Shown here: positions 44,401-53,332 of the stretch, piece by piece
Layout of the letters: each line of letters begins with the position of its first letter
How positions within the stretch are numbered: position 1 is the stretch's first letter
Assembly (NCBI RefSeq): GCF_900115665.1
Contig: NZ_FOXH01000002.1
Location: 203,670-267,669, forward strand
Direction of reading: 5' to 3'
Source: Pseudarcicella hirudinis
GTDB lineage: Bacteria > Bacteroidota > Bacteroidia > Cytophagales > Spirosomataceae
DNA: 64,000 nt
The notes under the pieces: generated by a model
Database searches by the model: none
What the model saw: only the letters and a program-made list of their open reading frames with translations
What the model was told of the DNA's origin: nothing
Program-made: the position numbers and the translations under genes

Positions 44401-44684
44401 TCTAATTTAACATCAACTGAATTTTGGGAGCCAACTGCGATTGATTGTTTTTTGAAACCAACAAAGGAGAAGACTAATGTTCCACCACTTGGAACGGAGA
44501 TTTTGTAATGACCCTGAGCATCGGTGTTGGTACCTTTGGTTGTACCCTTCAATGTTACGCTTACTCCTGGTAGAGGTGAACTATCATCTGAGGAGACTAC
44601 CTTACCTGTAACCTGCCTGTCTTGTGCTATTGCTTGCCCAACAAGAGCCATCAATAGCAGTAAATTGAATAAAAATTTTCTCAT
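41433..44684 (-). CDS. SusC/RagA-family TonB-dependent outer-membrane transporter, pair 1
   Basis: 1083 residues: signal peptide (ends AIAQ), CarboxypepD_reg-like domain (about 23-105), the region before the plug VVVTALNQ, plug domain (SLTGADPLYVVDGTP, ALYGNRASGGVIVITTKKG) and a 22-strand barrel with terminal Phe (YGVNLKFSF). It imports a ligand with its SusD partner downstream. The first hundred residues are about three-quarters identical to the other SusC at 46797-50060, while the plug and barrel differ, implying duplication with changed substrate. Promoter at 44729-44759. Confidence 0.95.
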   Translation of the reverse strand: MRKFLFNLLLLMALVGQAIAQDRQVTGKVVSSDDSSPLPGVSVTLKGTTKGTNTDAQGHYKISVPSGGTLVFSFVGFKKQSIAVGSQNSVDVKLEADVAALEEVVVTALNQSRDKRSLGSSSQSVSTEKLNATRNTNVADALAGKVSGVQVFGQSGAKFGTPTIRIRGINSLTGADPLYVVDGTPTDINYVNMDDVESINVLKGPSATALYGNRASGGVIVITTKKGTKQDGVGIEVNHSTTFDQVSLLPTYQNEYGGGYSQDYGIFKFNPAVHPASWAAFNGQKILDYSADESWGPKMDGTLYRPWYSWIPSDPDFGKQVPLSPNPNNVRDFFNTGVTINNNIAFSKRGDNYSFRVSYTNITADGIIPNSNQKRDYLSVKVKNDLSKKFSMNLNLNYANERTLNRPADGYSGSNQTVGSFNQWFQRQLDMTQLKNYRNPDGTYRSWNITGPENTTPLYWDNPYTQVYENNSTVRNDKIFGDLGLTYKLTDFLSASVVARKDINNYNFDSKIASGTKRLANYTIGSVFAVEDNYEGLLSFNKKFGDITVNANGGGNIRQNSLNFISESTAGGLATPDLYNIGNSIGRPTTVNFMSKREVRSVYGSASIDYKDMIYLEATARNDWSSTLPKANNSYFYPSASLSFIFTELMDNRRVLSFGKIRGSVAQVGSDIGPYQINPTFLAINPAETGTGTTIAGNPTQYNPARLPNTNLKPGLSTSYEGGFDLKFFQNRLGLEVSVYTTDNVNQIVPLSVPSSSGYTSALINAGNIRSSGVELHLNAMAVKSRDFSWEIDVNVDKNRSKVIELADNLKAYRLDNIGATYGNQGAQSSPFAGVPIFGGSGLTLVAREGSDWGVIVGKKIRTYQALDAAGNKIDSPSNGKRMVGPDGFYLYDAGQDIASVLPDFKGGVFNTFKYKAFTLKVMFDFVVGGKFYSTTRMFNAGSGLSEQTAGLNDRGKPKRDDPSTGGGVRLDDAVKADGSPNDIYVDAQTLYETKLFDLNEYWTYDKTYVKMREINLGYSLPGLLLRKTPFKTASIAFLVRNPFLIYSKVGGGVDPSETSSMWGEGGQLPPVRSYGVNLKFSF

Positions 44685-44728
44685 TTTTTAATTTGGTTTT
44701 AAGGATTGAATGAAATGGAAATCCTGCG

Positions 44729-44759
44729 CAAAAATAAAATTTTATTTGGGTTAAAACAA
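44729..44759 (-). promoter_or_regulatory. Promoter of SusC/SusD operon 1
   Basis: On the minus strand, TTG (44757-44759), 20 bases, then TATTTTTG (44729-44736). The spacer contains TTAACCCAAATAA, which is also found in the promoter at 50104-50134. The leader to the start codon is about 40 bases. Confidence 0.75.
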
Positions 44760-45289
44760 TTTTATGTTTCGACTAAGTAAATATTACCAAATAATCTATT
44801 GCTGGCGTAGGGTTTTAACGAATAATAATCCAATAGTTGCAAGTATTTAAAAATATCTGAAAAATGCAACCAAATTATCTTCTGATAATAAAATTGTTCT
44901 TTGAAATGGCATTATTTTTAGTTCAGTATCTCGTTTACAGATTTGATTTTTGTCAATGAAAGCTGTCTTTTTTTGATAAAATCAAAAAAAATATTGTTAA
45001 TAATTGTTAAAAATTTATTAAAATCTTTTTGGGGCTTTTTTTATTTTTTTAATAAAAAAAGCTGAATTCTTAAGAAAATTTAATCTTGAGAGAGAGGAAT
45101 TTTGAGGTTGAGATTGGAAAAAGGGGATGATATGGAAGCTGATTTTCACAGAAAGATTCCTGAAAAAGCAGAGAAAAAAAATATCTGTATAACAAAAAAC
45201 ACCTAATCGCTATAGCTATACGTATGGAACTCAGGGGCGTAATAGTTATAAAAAAATTTAAAAAAAAGAAAATTTTAATTCCGGTAAGT
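44760..45289. other. A/T-rich gap upstream of SusC 1
   Basis: About 530 bases without a credible gene. It holds long T and A runs and one A/T hairpin (44969-44992) with a counterpart at the same distance from the other susC gene. No riboswitch or RNA gene is seen. Confidence 0.5.
44969..44992. repeat. A/T hairpin 290 bases upstream of SusC 1, copy 1
   Basis: TTTTTTTGAT, AAA, ATCAAAAAAAA forms a near-perfect hairpin. The same element (TTTTTTGATAAAATCAAAAAA core) occurs at 50344-50364, in both cases with its GAT about 291 bases from the susC start codon. Confidence 0.6.
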
Positions 45290-45321
45290 AAGAAATGCAA
45301 CCCAAGCGGGTTGCATTTCTT
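45290..45321 (-). terminator. Terminator of SusC/SusD operon 2
   Basis: AAGAAATGCAACCC (45290-45303) pairs perfectly with GGGTTGCATTTCTT (45308-45321), 14 bp with a 4-base loop, 20 bases after the SusD 2 stop. Confidence 0.88.
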
Positions 45322-45341
45322 GTAATAATGCCAATGGCAAA

Positions 45342-46784
45342 TCAGAATTTATCCCAGAATAATTTGGTAGAAAGCTTATCGTTACCAATTGCTGCTGAGG
45401 CAGCTTTATAATTTGCACCGTTCAAAGTTTGTTCCTTAATCGGGTAGGTAAATCTTACAGGAATATCGGCATAAGTCTTACCGGCCGGAGGGTTGAAAAC
45501 CGGATAATCCAGACGTCTCCACTCGGTCCAGGCTTCAAAACCTCTGTTATAAAGTGCAAGCCATTTCTGCGTACCGATTTTCTGTTTGAAAGAACCTGTT
45601 GCTGTGGTATAGGCTACTTTCGGATTAGCCAGATATGTTTTAGCATCATCATCAGATCCACCCCAGTAAGCAATTGAAGCAGAAATTGCTTTATTATAAT
45701 GTGCTTCCGCTGTTCCTCCCACATTGAATCCGCGGGCAGCAGATTCGGCCAGAGAGAATTCAACTTCCGCATAATCCATCAAAACACCTTCCAGCGTCGG
45801 ATCATTGAATTTATCACCAATCTGTGAAAAGTTCGTGTAGTTCCCACCTCCGGCATATGGGCCGCCAATATAAGCATCATTTAGTTTAGTAAAATAAACA
45901 GCTCTTCTTGGGTCCTCCACAGCATTCATAATATCAACAATCGTATTGGCAGGAACAAAGTCATGTCTTCCGCTTTGTACCAGGTCTAACCATATCGGAT
46001 TGGTATTGGGCACATCACCCCCGTATTTTAAAGTGGTATTATCTCCGTTTGAAGCAGGCAGTCCATTGGTAAAAGCTGCTTCAATCATCGTTTTGGCAGT
46101 TGACGCATCAGAATCGGCTAAAGTCAGGCCCATTTTAAGTTTAAGGAAATTTCCGAATTTCTTCCATTTGGCCATATCTCCGCCATAGACCAGATCTCCC
46201 GAACCAAACGATCCTCCTGAAGTATTGATTGAAGCAAGTGCTGCGTCCAATCTTTTGGCAAGATCGGTATAAATGGCTTTAGCATCATCATATTTAGGAT
46301 TTACATTTGAAGGAGCAAGTGATTCAGCATAAGGAACGTTACCAAAGCTGTCAACCAACACCTGATAGCTGTAAATGGAAAGGAGTTCAATGGCAGCCAG
46401 TTTGTTCTTTTGTGCAATTTTATCGGCATCACTTAAAGGAACTTCAGCAGAAACCAGGGATTTAGCCTCCTTCAGGTTATTCAATACGCGAACGTACATT
46501 TGTAACCAATGTGCATCAGCAATCGCTCTCGAAACAATATCGTAATTGCTTTCGTCCAGATACGTAGTTTCTGTCCATTGCTGGGCAAATAGTCTGAATA
46601 CGTTTCTGTTAACATTGGTATTTACAATCTGCTCAAATAAATTGGCTTCGGAAGTGGCAAAAACTGTAGCAGAAGGAACAGTTCCGGCACTTGGATGTTT
46701 GATATCTATATTAAGCTCCTCGATGTTACTCGTACATGCGGAGGCTAATAATAAGACTAATATGTATGAATATATTCGTTTCAT
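45342..46784 (-). CDS. SusD/RagB-family surface lipoprotein, pair 2
   Basis: 480 residues with lipobox Cys17 (LLLASAC). SusD-like_2 features match pair 1: NVNRNVFRLFAQQWTE near residue 60, VDSFGNVPYAESL, WLDLVQSGRHDFV and EAWTEWRRLDYPVF. It is 12 bases downstream of its SusC partner, so the two are translationally close. It should bind the ligand on the cell surface and act as a lid for the transporter. The ligand is unknown. Confidence 0.92.
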   Translation of the reverse strand: MKRIYSYILVLLLASACTSNIEELNIDIKHPSAGTVPSATVFATSEANLFEQIVNTNVNRNVFRLFAQQWTETTYLDESNYDIVSRAIADAHWLQMYVRVLNNLKEAKSLVSAEVPLSDADKIAQKNKLAAIELLSIYSYQVLVDSFGNVPYAESLAPSNVNPKYDDAKAIYTDLAKRLDAALASINTSGGSFGSGDLVYGGDMAKWKKFGNFLKLKMGLTLADSDASTAKTMIEAAFTNGLPASNGDNTTLKYGGDVPNTNPIWLDLVQSGRHDFVPANTIVDIMNAVEDPRRAVYFTKLNDAYIGGPYAGGGNYTNFSQIGDKFNDPTLEGVLMDYAEVEFSLAESAARGFNVGGTAEAHYNKAISASIAYWGGSDDDAKTYLANPKVAYTTATGSFKQKIGTQKWLALYNRGFEAWTEWRRLDYPVFNPPAGKTYADIPVRFTYPIKEQTLNGANYKAASAAIGNDKLSTKLFWDKF

Positions 46785-46796
46785 GATAAATTACTT

Positions 46797-49700
46797 TTAG
46801 AATGAAAATTTAAGACTTGCTCCTATTTCTCTTACGGCAGGATAGACCCCCGACTGGAAACCCTGAATGTTACCGGAACTTAAACCATCTTCCGGATCGG
46901 CATAAGGAAGGTTTTTGTGGATGATCCAGAGGTTACGACCTACAATCGATAATGTAGCGTTTTTCACTACACCGGATTCTCCTCCGAATAAGCTGACAGG
47001 TAATTTGTACGAAATAGCAACTTCTCTTAATTTAACATAACTGGCATCATAGATAAATGCACTATTCGGGTTTCTCACATAACCGAACAAACCATAGTTC
47101 TCAGCACTTACGCGTTTCGTATTAGCTGATCCGTCCGGCAATACGCCGGGTACAATATATCCGCCACCTGAAGCAATAGAGCTTCTGACAGGATTTCCTT
47201 TGTCATTCAGGAATACAGTTTCAGGATATAAACCTGTTGCAAGACCGTAGGCCTGATCGAGTGAGAATACATTTCCTCCTTTTTGAATATCAATCAGGAA
47301 GCTGAATGAGAAATCTTTGTAAGAAACCGCATTGGAAATACCCATTTTCCAATCAGGATTGATATTCCCGATATTGTTATCAGCTCCTGTTCTCGCATAA
47401 TACCCTGTATTATTACCTTCAGCATCCAATGCGATTACTTTCTGTCCTTTATCATTGAAAACAAAGTCTGTTCCCTTTAATACTCCGTAAGGCTGGCCTA
47501 CAGTGGCATTAAGCGTTACACCTTGCTGGAATGATCCGATCTGTAAGTTATCGACACCGTCATATAGTTCGAGAACCTTGTTTCTGTTCATCGTGAAATT
47601 GACCGTAGTTTTCCAGGTTACATTTTTAGTCTGGATTGGGGTACCGTTCAGGGCAAGTTCAATACCTTTGTTCTCAATTGTACCGGCGTTAACATATTTA
47701 CGGTCATAACCAGTAGCCTTGGATACTGAAACAGGCAGAATCTGGTCAACGGATAAAGTTTTATACAAAGCCAGGTCAAAACCAAGTCTGTTTTTCAGGA
47801 ATTTCATTTCCAAACCAACTTCGGTACTTTTTGTACGTTCTGGTTTAAGATTCGGATTGTTTAATGTAGCATTTACCTGAAATAATGGTTGTCCGTTGAA
47901 TGAATCTCTGTTATCCGAATTCAGGTTAGTTGGTTTAATGTACGTATTTACGATACTGAGAGGAGGAGCAGTGTTACCTACTTCAGCATAGTTAACTCTT
48001 ATTTTACCAAAGCTCAGCCAACTGTTATTGGCCATAGCATTTGAGAAAATAAAACTACCTGATACCGATGGATAGAAATATGCATTATTAGAAGCCGGTA
48101 ATGTTGAAGAACGGTCTCTTCTGGCTGTAGCGTCCAGGAATAACATATCTTTATATCCTAAAGAAGCACTTGCAAAAATACCGTCCTGGTATAATTCATA
48201 GAAATCTTCAACCGGAGCACTGATTGCCGAGGCTGAGTTGCCCAGTGAATAAAGACCCGGAACAATCAGACCTCCCTGAGTACTGGCCCGTATTCTGTCA
48301 TCCTTGGTTCTTCTTACGTTAGCTCCGACTAAACCTTTCAGGTTGAAATTCTCATTAATGTCTTTATGGAAATTAGCAATCAGGTCATAGTTGATTTCGC
48401 TGAAAGTATGGTCAAAACGGCCATAGCGTGCTGTGCCGTTATTGTTGATTGATCCGACCGCTACACGTTCTTCCTGCAACTCTGTGTATGAGTCCATCGA
48501 AACCCTGCCTAAAACATCAAAAAAATCGGAGAATTTATAATTTAAAGCGGCATTTCCGAAAAGACGGTTTCTCCAGTCTGTTTCGTAGTTGTTATAACGC
48601 TGGAAATAAGGGTTGTCCCAGTAAATTGGTTTCAGATCAGTCGGATCGGCCCAGTTCCAGGTAATATTTTTGCCGGTTCTGTCATAAGCATCTCTCAATT
48701 CAAGAATGTCAACATTTCTTTGGTTCCATTGGCGGGCGCTTGACATAATGTTATCGTTATAACCGTTTGTATAACGTCCTTTACCATCCTGACGAACAAA
48801 ATTGATATTAGTTGTGGCAGTGAGTTTCTTGCTGAAGTCATAAGAACCTCCAAAAGAGAAACTGTTTTTCTGAAGGCTTGAGTTAGGTAAAATACCGGTC
48901 TGATCGAAACGGGTATATGAAACTCTATAGTTACCATTTTCATTTCCGCCATCTAATGCCACACTTCCATTGAATGTTTTAGAATCATTAAAGAAAGCAG
49001 AATAGTCATTTTTAGCAGCAACCCAGGGACGGGCTTTACCGTAGTTTGGTGAAGTCGGATCAAAGGCAGTCCAGTCATATACCATTTTACTCGGATCAAA
49101 AGCAGCCCCGTAAGAAGCATCCTCACTGGTTGGAACTACCAGATCATTAACACCATCACCGTTAATATCACGATAAAGGAATTTCTTATCAGGCGATTCA
49201 TAATAATTACCATAACCTCCTCCATACTGGTTTTGATATTTAGGAAAAGTGCTTCTGTCGATTGATCCGACGGTATAGCCGGCACTTACTGTAACCCCGA
49301 TTCCTTTATTTTTTCTTCCTTTTTTGGTAGTAACCATTACTACGCCATTTGCGGCTCTTGAACCATAAAGTGCGGTTGCAGCAGCACCTTTAAGTACGTT
49401 GATTGTCTCAATGTCATCCGGATTAATATCCGCAGCAGCATTTCCGAAGTCATAACCACCACGTCCATTTTGTGTATCAAGGGAGTTGGTGTTGGTATTA
49501 TCAATAGGAACGCCATCAACAACGAAGAGCGCCTGGTTATTTCCGGAAAGCGATTTGAACCCGCGGACAACAATGTTGGTAGAAGCTCCAAGGTTATTAT
49601 TACGTCTGATTTCTACCCCGGAAACTTTACCTGAAAGGGAATTCAGGAAGTTGCTTTCTTTGGCTGTATTTACGGCATCTCCTTTAATTTCCTGAGTCGC

Positions 49701-50060
49701 ATAGCCCAAAGATTTTTTTTCACGGGTAAGACCGAGAGCTGTCACTACAACTTCATCTAATGATGCTACATCAGCCTCTAATTTAATGCTGATGGATGTT
49801 TGGGAACCAACCAAAACAGATTGCTTTTTGAATCCGACAAATGAAAAAACCAGTGTTGATCCACTTGGAACGCTGATTTTGAAATTACCCGATGCATCAG
49901 AGTTGGTACCTTTGGAAGTACCTTTTAAAGATATGCTTACACCTGGTAAAGGAGAACTGTCATCAGCAGATACTACCTTACCGGTGACCTGCCTGTCTTG
50001 TGCCATTGCTTGCCCAACCAGGGTAATTAACAGCAGAAAGTTGAATAAAATTTTTCTCAT
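46797..50060 (-). CDS. SusC/RagA-family TonB-dependent outer-membrane transporter, pair 2
   Basis: 1087 residues: signal peptide (ends AMAQ), CarboxypepD_reg-like domain, linker VVVTALGL, plug domain (LSGNNQALFVVDGVPI, ALYGSRAANGVVMVTTKKG) and barrel with C-terminal Phe (IGASLKFSF). The plug includes a D-x-D-x-N-D-D-like loop around NPDDIETINVLKG that is usual in SusC. It pairs with SusD 2. Its N-terminus and promoter are close copies of those of SusC 1, the rest being diverged, so the two loci descend from one ancestral operon. Confidence 0.95.
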   Translation of the reverse strand: MRKILFNFLLLITLVGQAMAQDRQVTGKVVSADDSSPLPGVSISLKGTSKGTNSDASGNFKISVPSGSTLVFSFVGFKKQSVLVGSQTSISIKLEADVASLDEVVVTALGLTREKKSLGYATQEIKGDAVNTAKESNFLNSLSGKVSGVEIRRNNNLGASTNIVVRGFKSLSGNNQALFVVDGVPIDNTNTNSLDTQNGRGGYDFGNAAADINPDDIETINVLKGAAATALYGSRAANGVVMVTTKKGRKNKGIGVTVSAGYTVGSIDRSTFPKYQNQYGGGYGNYYESPDKKFLYRDINGDGVNDLVVPTSEDASYGAAFDPSKMVYDWTAFDPTSPNYGKARPWVAAKNDYSAFFNDSKTFNGSVALDGGNENGNYRVSYTRFDQTGILPNSSLQKNSFSFGGSYDFSKKLTATTNINFVRQDGKGRYTNGYNDNIMSSARQWNQRNVDILELRDAYDRTGKNITWNWADPTDLKPIYWDNPYFQRYNNYETDWRNRLFGNAALNYKFSDFFDVLGRVSMDSYTELQEERVAVGSINNNGTARYGRFDHTFSEINYDLIANFHKDINENFNLKGLVGANVRRTKDDRIRASTQGGLIVPGLYSLGNSASAISAPVEDFYELYQDGIFASASLGYKDMLFLDATARRDRSSTLPASNNAYFYPSVSGSFIFSNAMANNSWLSFGKIRVNYAEVGNTAPPLSIVNTYIKPTNLNSDNRDSFNGQPLFQVNATLNNPNLKPERTKSTEVGLEMKFLKNRLGFDLALYKTLSVDQILPVSVSKATGYDRKYVNAGTIENKGIELALNGTPIQTKNVTWKTTVNFTMNRNKVLELYDGVDNLQIGSFQQGVTLNATVGQPYGVLKGTDFVFNDKGQKVIALDAEGNNTGYYARTGADNNIGNINPDWKMGISNAVSYKDFSFSFLIDIQKGGNVFSLDQAYGLATGLYPETVFLNDKGNPVRSSIASGGGYIVPGVLPDGSANTKRVSAENYGLFGYVRNPNSAFIYDASYVKLREVAISYKLPVSLFGGESGVVKNATLSIVGRNLWIIHKNLPYADPEDGLSSGNIQGFQSGVYPAVREIGASLKFSF

Positions 50061-50103
50061 TTTAAAACTTTGGTTTTAAGTATTGGATGAATAGAAATCT
50101 TCG

Positions 50104-50134
50104 CAAAAATAAAATATTATTTGGGTTAATACAA
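50104..50134 (-). promoter_or_regulatory. Promoter of SusC/SusD operon 2
   Basis: On the minus strand, TTG (50132-50134), 20 bases, then TATTTTTG (50104-50111). Spacer and flanks, including TTAACCCAAATAA and the GCG following the -7 box, are nearly the same as at 44729-44759. Confidence 0.75.
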
Positions 50135-50654
50135 TCTTTTGATTTAGTTGTATACGTTATGTCGGAATAATATATCGCAAATGTTTGATTATGGCAAATA
50201 ATAGTTTGTTTTCCTAAATATTGAAGAAAAGGATAAAAATTCAATAAATTCAATATTGTATGATAATAAAACAAGATATTTTTGTACTATATCTGGATAA
50301 GAAAAAGGCTTGAAAATTTTCTTTTTGTTAAAAAAACACCCTTTTTTTTGATAAAATCAAAAAAGAAGCTGCTAATAATTATAGAAAAAATAATGGAGTC
50401 GTATATTGTTCTTTTTATAGGATAACATTGTTTTTTATGGAAAATCTCATTTTTAGTGAATAATCTGTGAAAAGAGGGGCTTCTTCATCAATTCATTTTT
50501 TACGAAGAATATTTTTTTCCTGCAAAAGAAAAAATTATTTCGGGGTATTGTGAATCTTTGAAAAGTACAGTGTAATCTTTGAAAAAATATATGAAATTTT
50601 ATGAAGAAATACGAATAGTCGTTGTTAGTGAAGATTTTCTAGGTTCAGTGTTTT
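50135..50654. other. A/T-rich gap upstream of SusC 2
   Basis: About 520 bases with no credible gene; poly-T/A runs and the conserved A/T hairpin at 50344-50364. A TGATAATAAAA segment lies about 200 bases from both susC starts (44883 and 50261), adding to the shared layout. Nothing else identified. Confidence 0.5.
50344..50364. repeat. A/T hairpin 290 bases upstream of SusC 2, copy 2
   Basis: TTTTTTGAT, AAA, ATCAAAAAA perfect hairpin, counterpart of 44969-44992, with the same flanking TAATAATT a few bases further out. Confidence 0.6.
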
Positions 50655-50685
50655 CGGGTTCTGTGAAGAGCGATCACAGAACCCG
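50655..50685 (-). terminator. Hairpin at the end of the adenine deaminase gene
   Basis: CGGGTTCTGTGA (50655-50666) pairs perfectly with TCACAGAACCCG (50674-50685), 12 bp with a 7-base loop, 8 bases past the stop. There is no T-run on the minus strand, so termination efficiency is uncertain. Confidence 0.6.
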
Positions 50686-50693
50686 GTACATTA

Positions 50694-52340
50694 CTATACG
50701 AGAAGCTTTGTAAATTGAAATTTTTGCCCGTCAAAAAGTCCGAGATCAGAGAGTTTTAAATTGGGAATAACGAGTAATGCCATGAAAGAAAGACTCATAA
50801 AAGGTGAGTTTAAGGTGCAGCCTAGTTCCCTTTTTGAGAAATGGTCAATCGCTGCGTAATTTCCGGCAACTTCATAACCATCTTCTCCGGACATCAGCCC
50901 TGCGATTGGCAGAGGAAGTACTTTTAACGCTTGGTCATTTACGGCGGAAACACCGCCTTTTACTTCGATAATTGCATTGACGGCCTTAGATATCGAAGCG
51001 TCGTCAATACCTACTGCTATAATATTATGGGAATCATGAGCAACTGATGAAGCGATAGCTCCTGTTTTCAGGCCAAAATTCTTAATAAATGCAATGGCAG
51101 GCGGGGAATCGGCATAACGATTTACCACCGCAATTTTCAGTAAATCATTTTCGGTATCAGAAACAAGAGCTCCGTTCCTGACTAATGCCGGCCATTCGGA
51201 AGCTAAGGTGATCAGCTGGCCATCTAAAACTTCAATTACTTTAATATTGGCATCGGCATTTACTCCCTCAGTTTTACAGATAAAGTCCTCAGGACTTTTC
51301 AAATTACAGTTGAAGTTGTTCACAATTTCACTGGGAAGATCGGGGATTTTTGAAATGCCGTTTTCAGAAACGAGTTCTCCGTTCAGGAAAGTCTTTAAAA
51401 TATTGAAATTTTCCGGATTGTCAATCAGTATAAAATCAGCCGGATCGTCTGGTCTTAATAAACCTACCGGAAGTTTGTAATGCTGTACCGGGTTGACGCA
51501 GGCCATTTGTAAAACCTGAAACAAATCAAATCCTTTTGCCAGAGCTCTTTTTACTAATTGATTGATATGGCCTTCTACCAGATTATCAGGATGCTTGTCG
51601 TCGGAACAAAACATCATTTGTTCAAAATGCCCGGGGAGGAGATTAATCAGAGCTTCAAAGTTTTTGGCAGCAGATCCTTCACGGATCAGGATTTTCATGC
51701 CATATTTCAATTTATCAAGGGCTTCTTCTGCTGTAAAACATTCGTGGTCTGTCTGACAGCCTGCTTCAATATATCGTCTGGCCTCTTCACCTCTGAGACC
51801 CGGTGCATGACCATCTACAGGTTTTGAGTATTTTTGAGCTATTGCAATTTTAGAAAGCATATCCGGATCACCCATTAATACCCCCGGGAAATTCATTACC
51901 TCTGCCAGATAGCCTGTTTTCGGGTAATTTTTAAAAAGATATTCTACATCTTCCGGACTGATAACAGCCCCGGCGGTTTCAAAAACAGTAGCAGGGACAC
52001 AGGAAGGAGCGCCAAAGCAAAACTTAAATGAAGTCTTTTCTGCATTTTCAAGCATGTATTCCACCCCTTTTACCCCTAAAACATTACCAATTTCATGAGG
52101 ATCCGAAACTGTTGCCACTGTTCCGTGTACTACGGCCAGTCTTGCAAACTGAATCGGGGTAAGCATAGAGCTTTCTATATGAACATGGGCATCAACAAAA
52201 CCCGGGAGCAAATAAGGAAAGGAAGGATCCGGATTTTCAGAAGATATTTCTATTTTATGAACCAGACCATTTTCGATAAAAACTTCTCCGAATTGAATAT
52301 TTCTGTTAAAAATGTTGATGATATTGCCAATTATTCTCAT
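50694..52340 (-). CDS. ade: Adenine deaminase
   Basis: 548 residues, the normal size for the ADE/amidohydrolase-type enzyme that converts adenine to hypoxanthine and ammonia in purine salvage. Metal-binding and active-site segments are seen: PGFVDAHVHIESSM, KPVDGHAPGLRG, TDHECFTAEEA and FCSDDKHPDNL; the C-terminal half has the family's VAHDSHNIIAVG and GGVSAV. It lies apart from other purine genes. The divergent neighbour is cytidylate kinase. Confidence 0.95.
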   Translation of the reverse strand: MRIIGNIINIFNRNIQFGEVFIENGLVHKIEISSENPDPSFPYLLPGFVDAHVHIESSMLTPIQFARLAVVHGTVATVSDPHEIGNVLGVKGVEYMLENAEKTSFKFCFGAPSCVPATVFETAGAVISPEDVEYLFKNYPKTGYLAEVMNFPGVLMGDPDMLSKIAIAQKYSKPVDGHAPGLRGEEARRYIEAGCQTDHECFTAEEALDKLKYGMKILIREGSAAKNFEALINLLPGHFEQMMFCSDDKHPDNLVEGHINQLVKRALAKGFDLFQVLQMACVNPVQHYKLPVGLLRPDDPADFILIDNPENFNILKTFLNGELVSENGISKIPDLPSEIVNNFNCNLKSPEDFICKTEGVNADANIKVIEVLDGQLITLASEWPALVRNGALVSDTENDLLKIAVVNRYADSPPAIAFIKNFGLKTGAIASSVAHDSHNIIAVGIDDASISKAVNAIIEVKGGVSAVNDQALKVLPLPIAGLMSGEDGYEVAGNYAAIDHFSKRELGCTLNSPFMSLSFMALLVIPNLKLSDLGLFDGQKFQFTKLLV

Positions 52341-52438
52341 GTTTAGCTTTAATTTGATATTTAGATAATCATAGAAACCGTTTGGGATTCTTTCATGCTA
52401 TTTCTTGTTTCTGAATCCAAACATCTGACCAAGTTACT

Positions 52439-52446
52439 TATCTTTG
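52439..52446 (+). promoter_or_regulatory. Candidate -7 box for the cmk operon
   Basis: TATCTTTG at 52439-52446 matches the TAnnTTTG consensus and is followed by CAC, but no TTG sits at the right distance. It would leave a leader of about 185 bases before the cmk ATG. Confidence 0.3.
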
Positions 52447-52633
52447 CACAAAAACCTAAGGGGTTCATTTAAGAAATCATATTTTCCGTAGAGAATCATC
52501 TATCTTCATTTAATAAATTCCTGAAAAGAGAAATTGTTCATTAAAAATGAAGAGGAGGGTATGTTTTGTGAAAAATCAGACGTTTACCTTTTATAAAAAT
52601 ACAAGGATCCCCACACTACTGATATTATATTTT

Positions 52634-53317
52634 ATGCAAAAAATTATTATTGCCCTCGACGGACATTCTTCCTGTGGAAAGAGTACCACAGCTAAACGTG
52701 TTGCCTCGCAATTAGGATATGCTTTTATCGATACCGGAGCAATGTACCGGGCTGTAAGTTTGTATTTTCATGAACATCATATTGCTTTGACAAACCCGCA
52801 TGAAGTGGATGAAGCATTAAAGAAGATTCAGATTACTTTCCATTTCAATGAATTAAAAGGCAAAAGTGATACTTATCTGAATGGACTTAATGTGGAGGAT
52901 GAAATCAGGAAAATGTATATTTCTGATTTGGTCAGTGAAGTGAGTGCTATTACTACAGTCAGAAAAGCAATGGTTGCCCAGCAACAGAAAATGGGTAAAC
53001 ACAAAGGTATTGTGATGGATGGAAGGGATATTGGGACCAAGGTTTTCCCTGAAGCCGAAGTAAAGGTTTTTATGACAGCTGATTCTGTGATCAGAGCGGA
53101 GAGAAGACAAAAAGAGCTGCTGGAAAAAGGGGAGCTGATTGATCTGGATGAAATTCTTGATAATCTTAAGAAAAGAGATGTTATGGACTCAACAAGGGAA
53201 GAAGGACCGCTTCGTCAGGCAGAAGATGCGATTTTGATGGATACTTCTTTTATGACGCTGGAAGAGCAGGTTGACTTTGTGATTAATTTACATGATAAGA
53301 AACTGGCCGGTAAATAG
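52634..53317 (+). CDS. cmk: Cytidylate kinase
   Basis: 227 residues from ATG at 52634; the open frame reaches 29 codons further upstream but the family starts at MQKIIIALDG. P-loop GHSSCGKSTTAKR (about 10-22), substrate-binding segments DTGAMYRA and MDGRDIGTKVFP, and the lid with RAERRQKEL. It phosphorylates CMP and dCMP with ATP. A FAD oxidoreductase gene begins 15 bases after its stop, so they are probably co-transcribed. Confidence 0.96.
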   Translation: MQKIIIALDGHSSCGKSTTAKRVASQLGYAFIDTGAMYRAVSLYFHEHHIALTNPHEVDEALKKIQITFHFNELKGKSDTYLNGLNVEDEIRKMYISDLVSEVSAITTVRKAMVAQQQKMGKHKGIVMDGRDIGTKVFPEAEVKVFMTADSVIRAERRQKELLEKGELIDLDEILDNLKKRDVMDSTREEGPLRQAEDAILMDTSFMTLEEQVDFVINLHDKKLAGK

Positions 53318-53332
53318 GGCCATTATTTAATA

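Noticed and set aside
44685-45341. Riboswitch or small RNA upstream of SusC 1
   Set aside because: The region is poly-A/T with only simple hairpins; no known riboswitch core could be found by eye.
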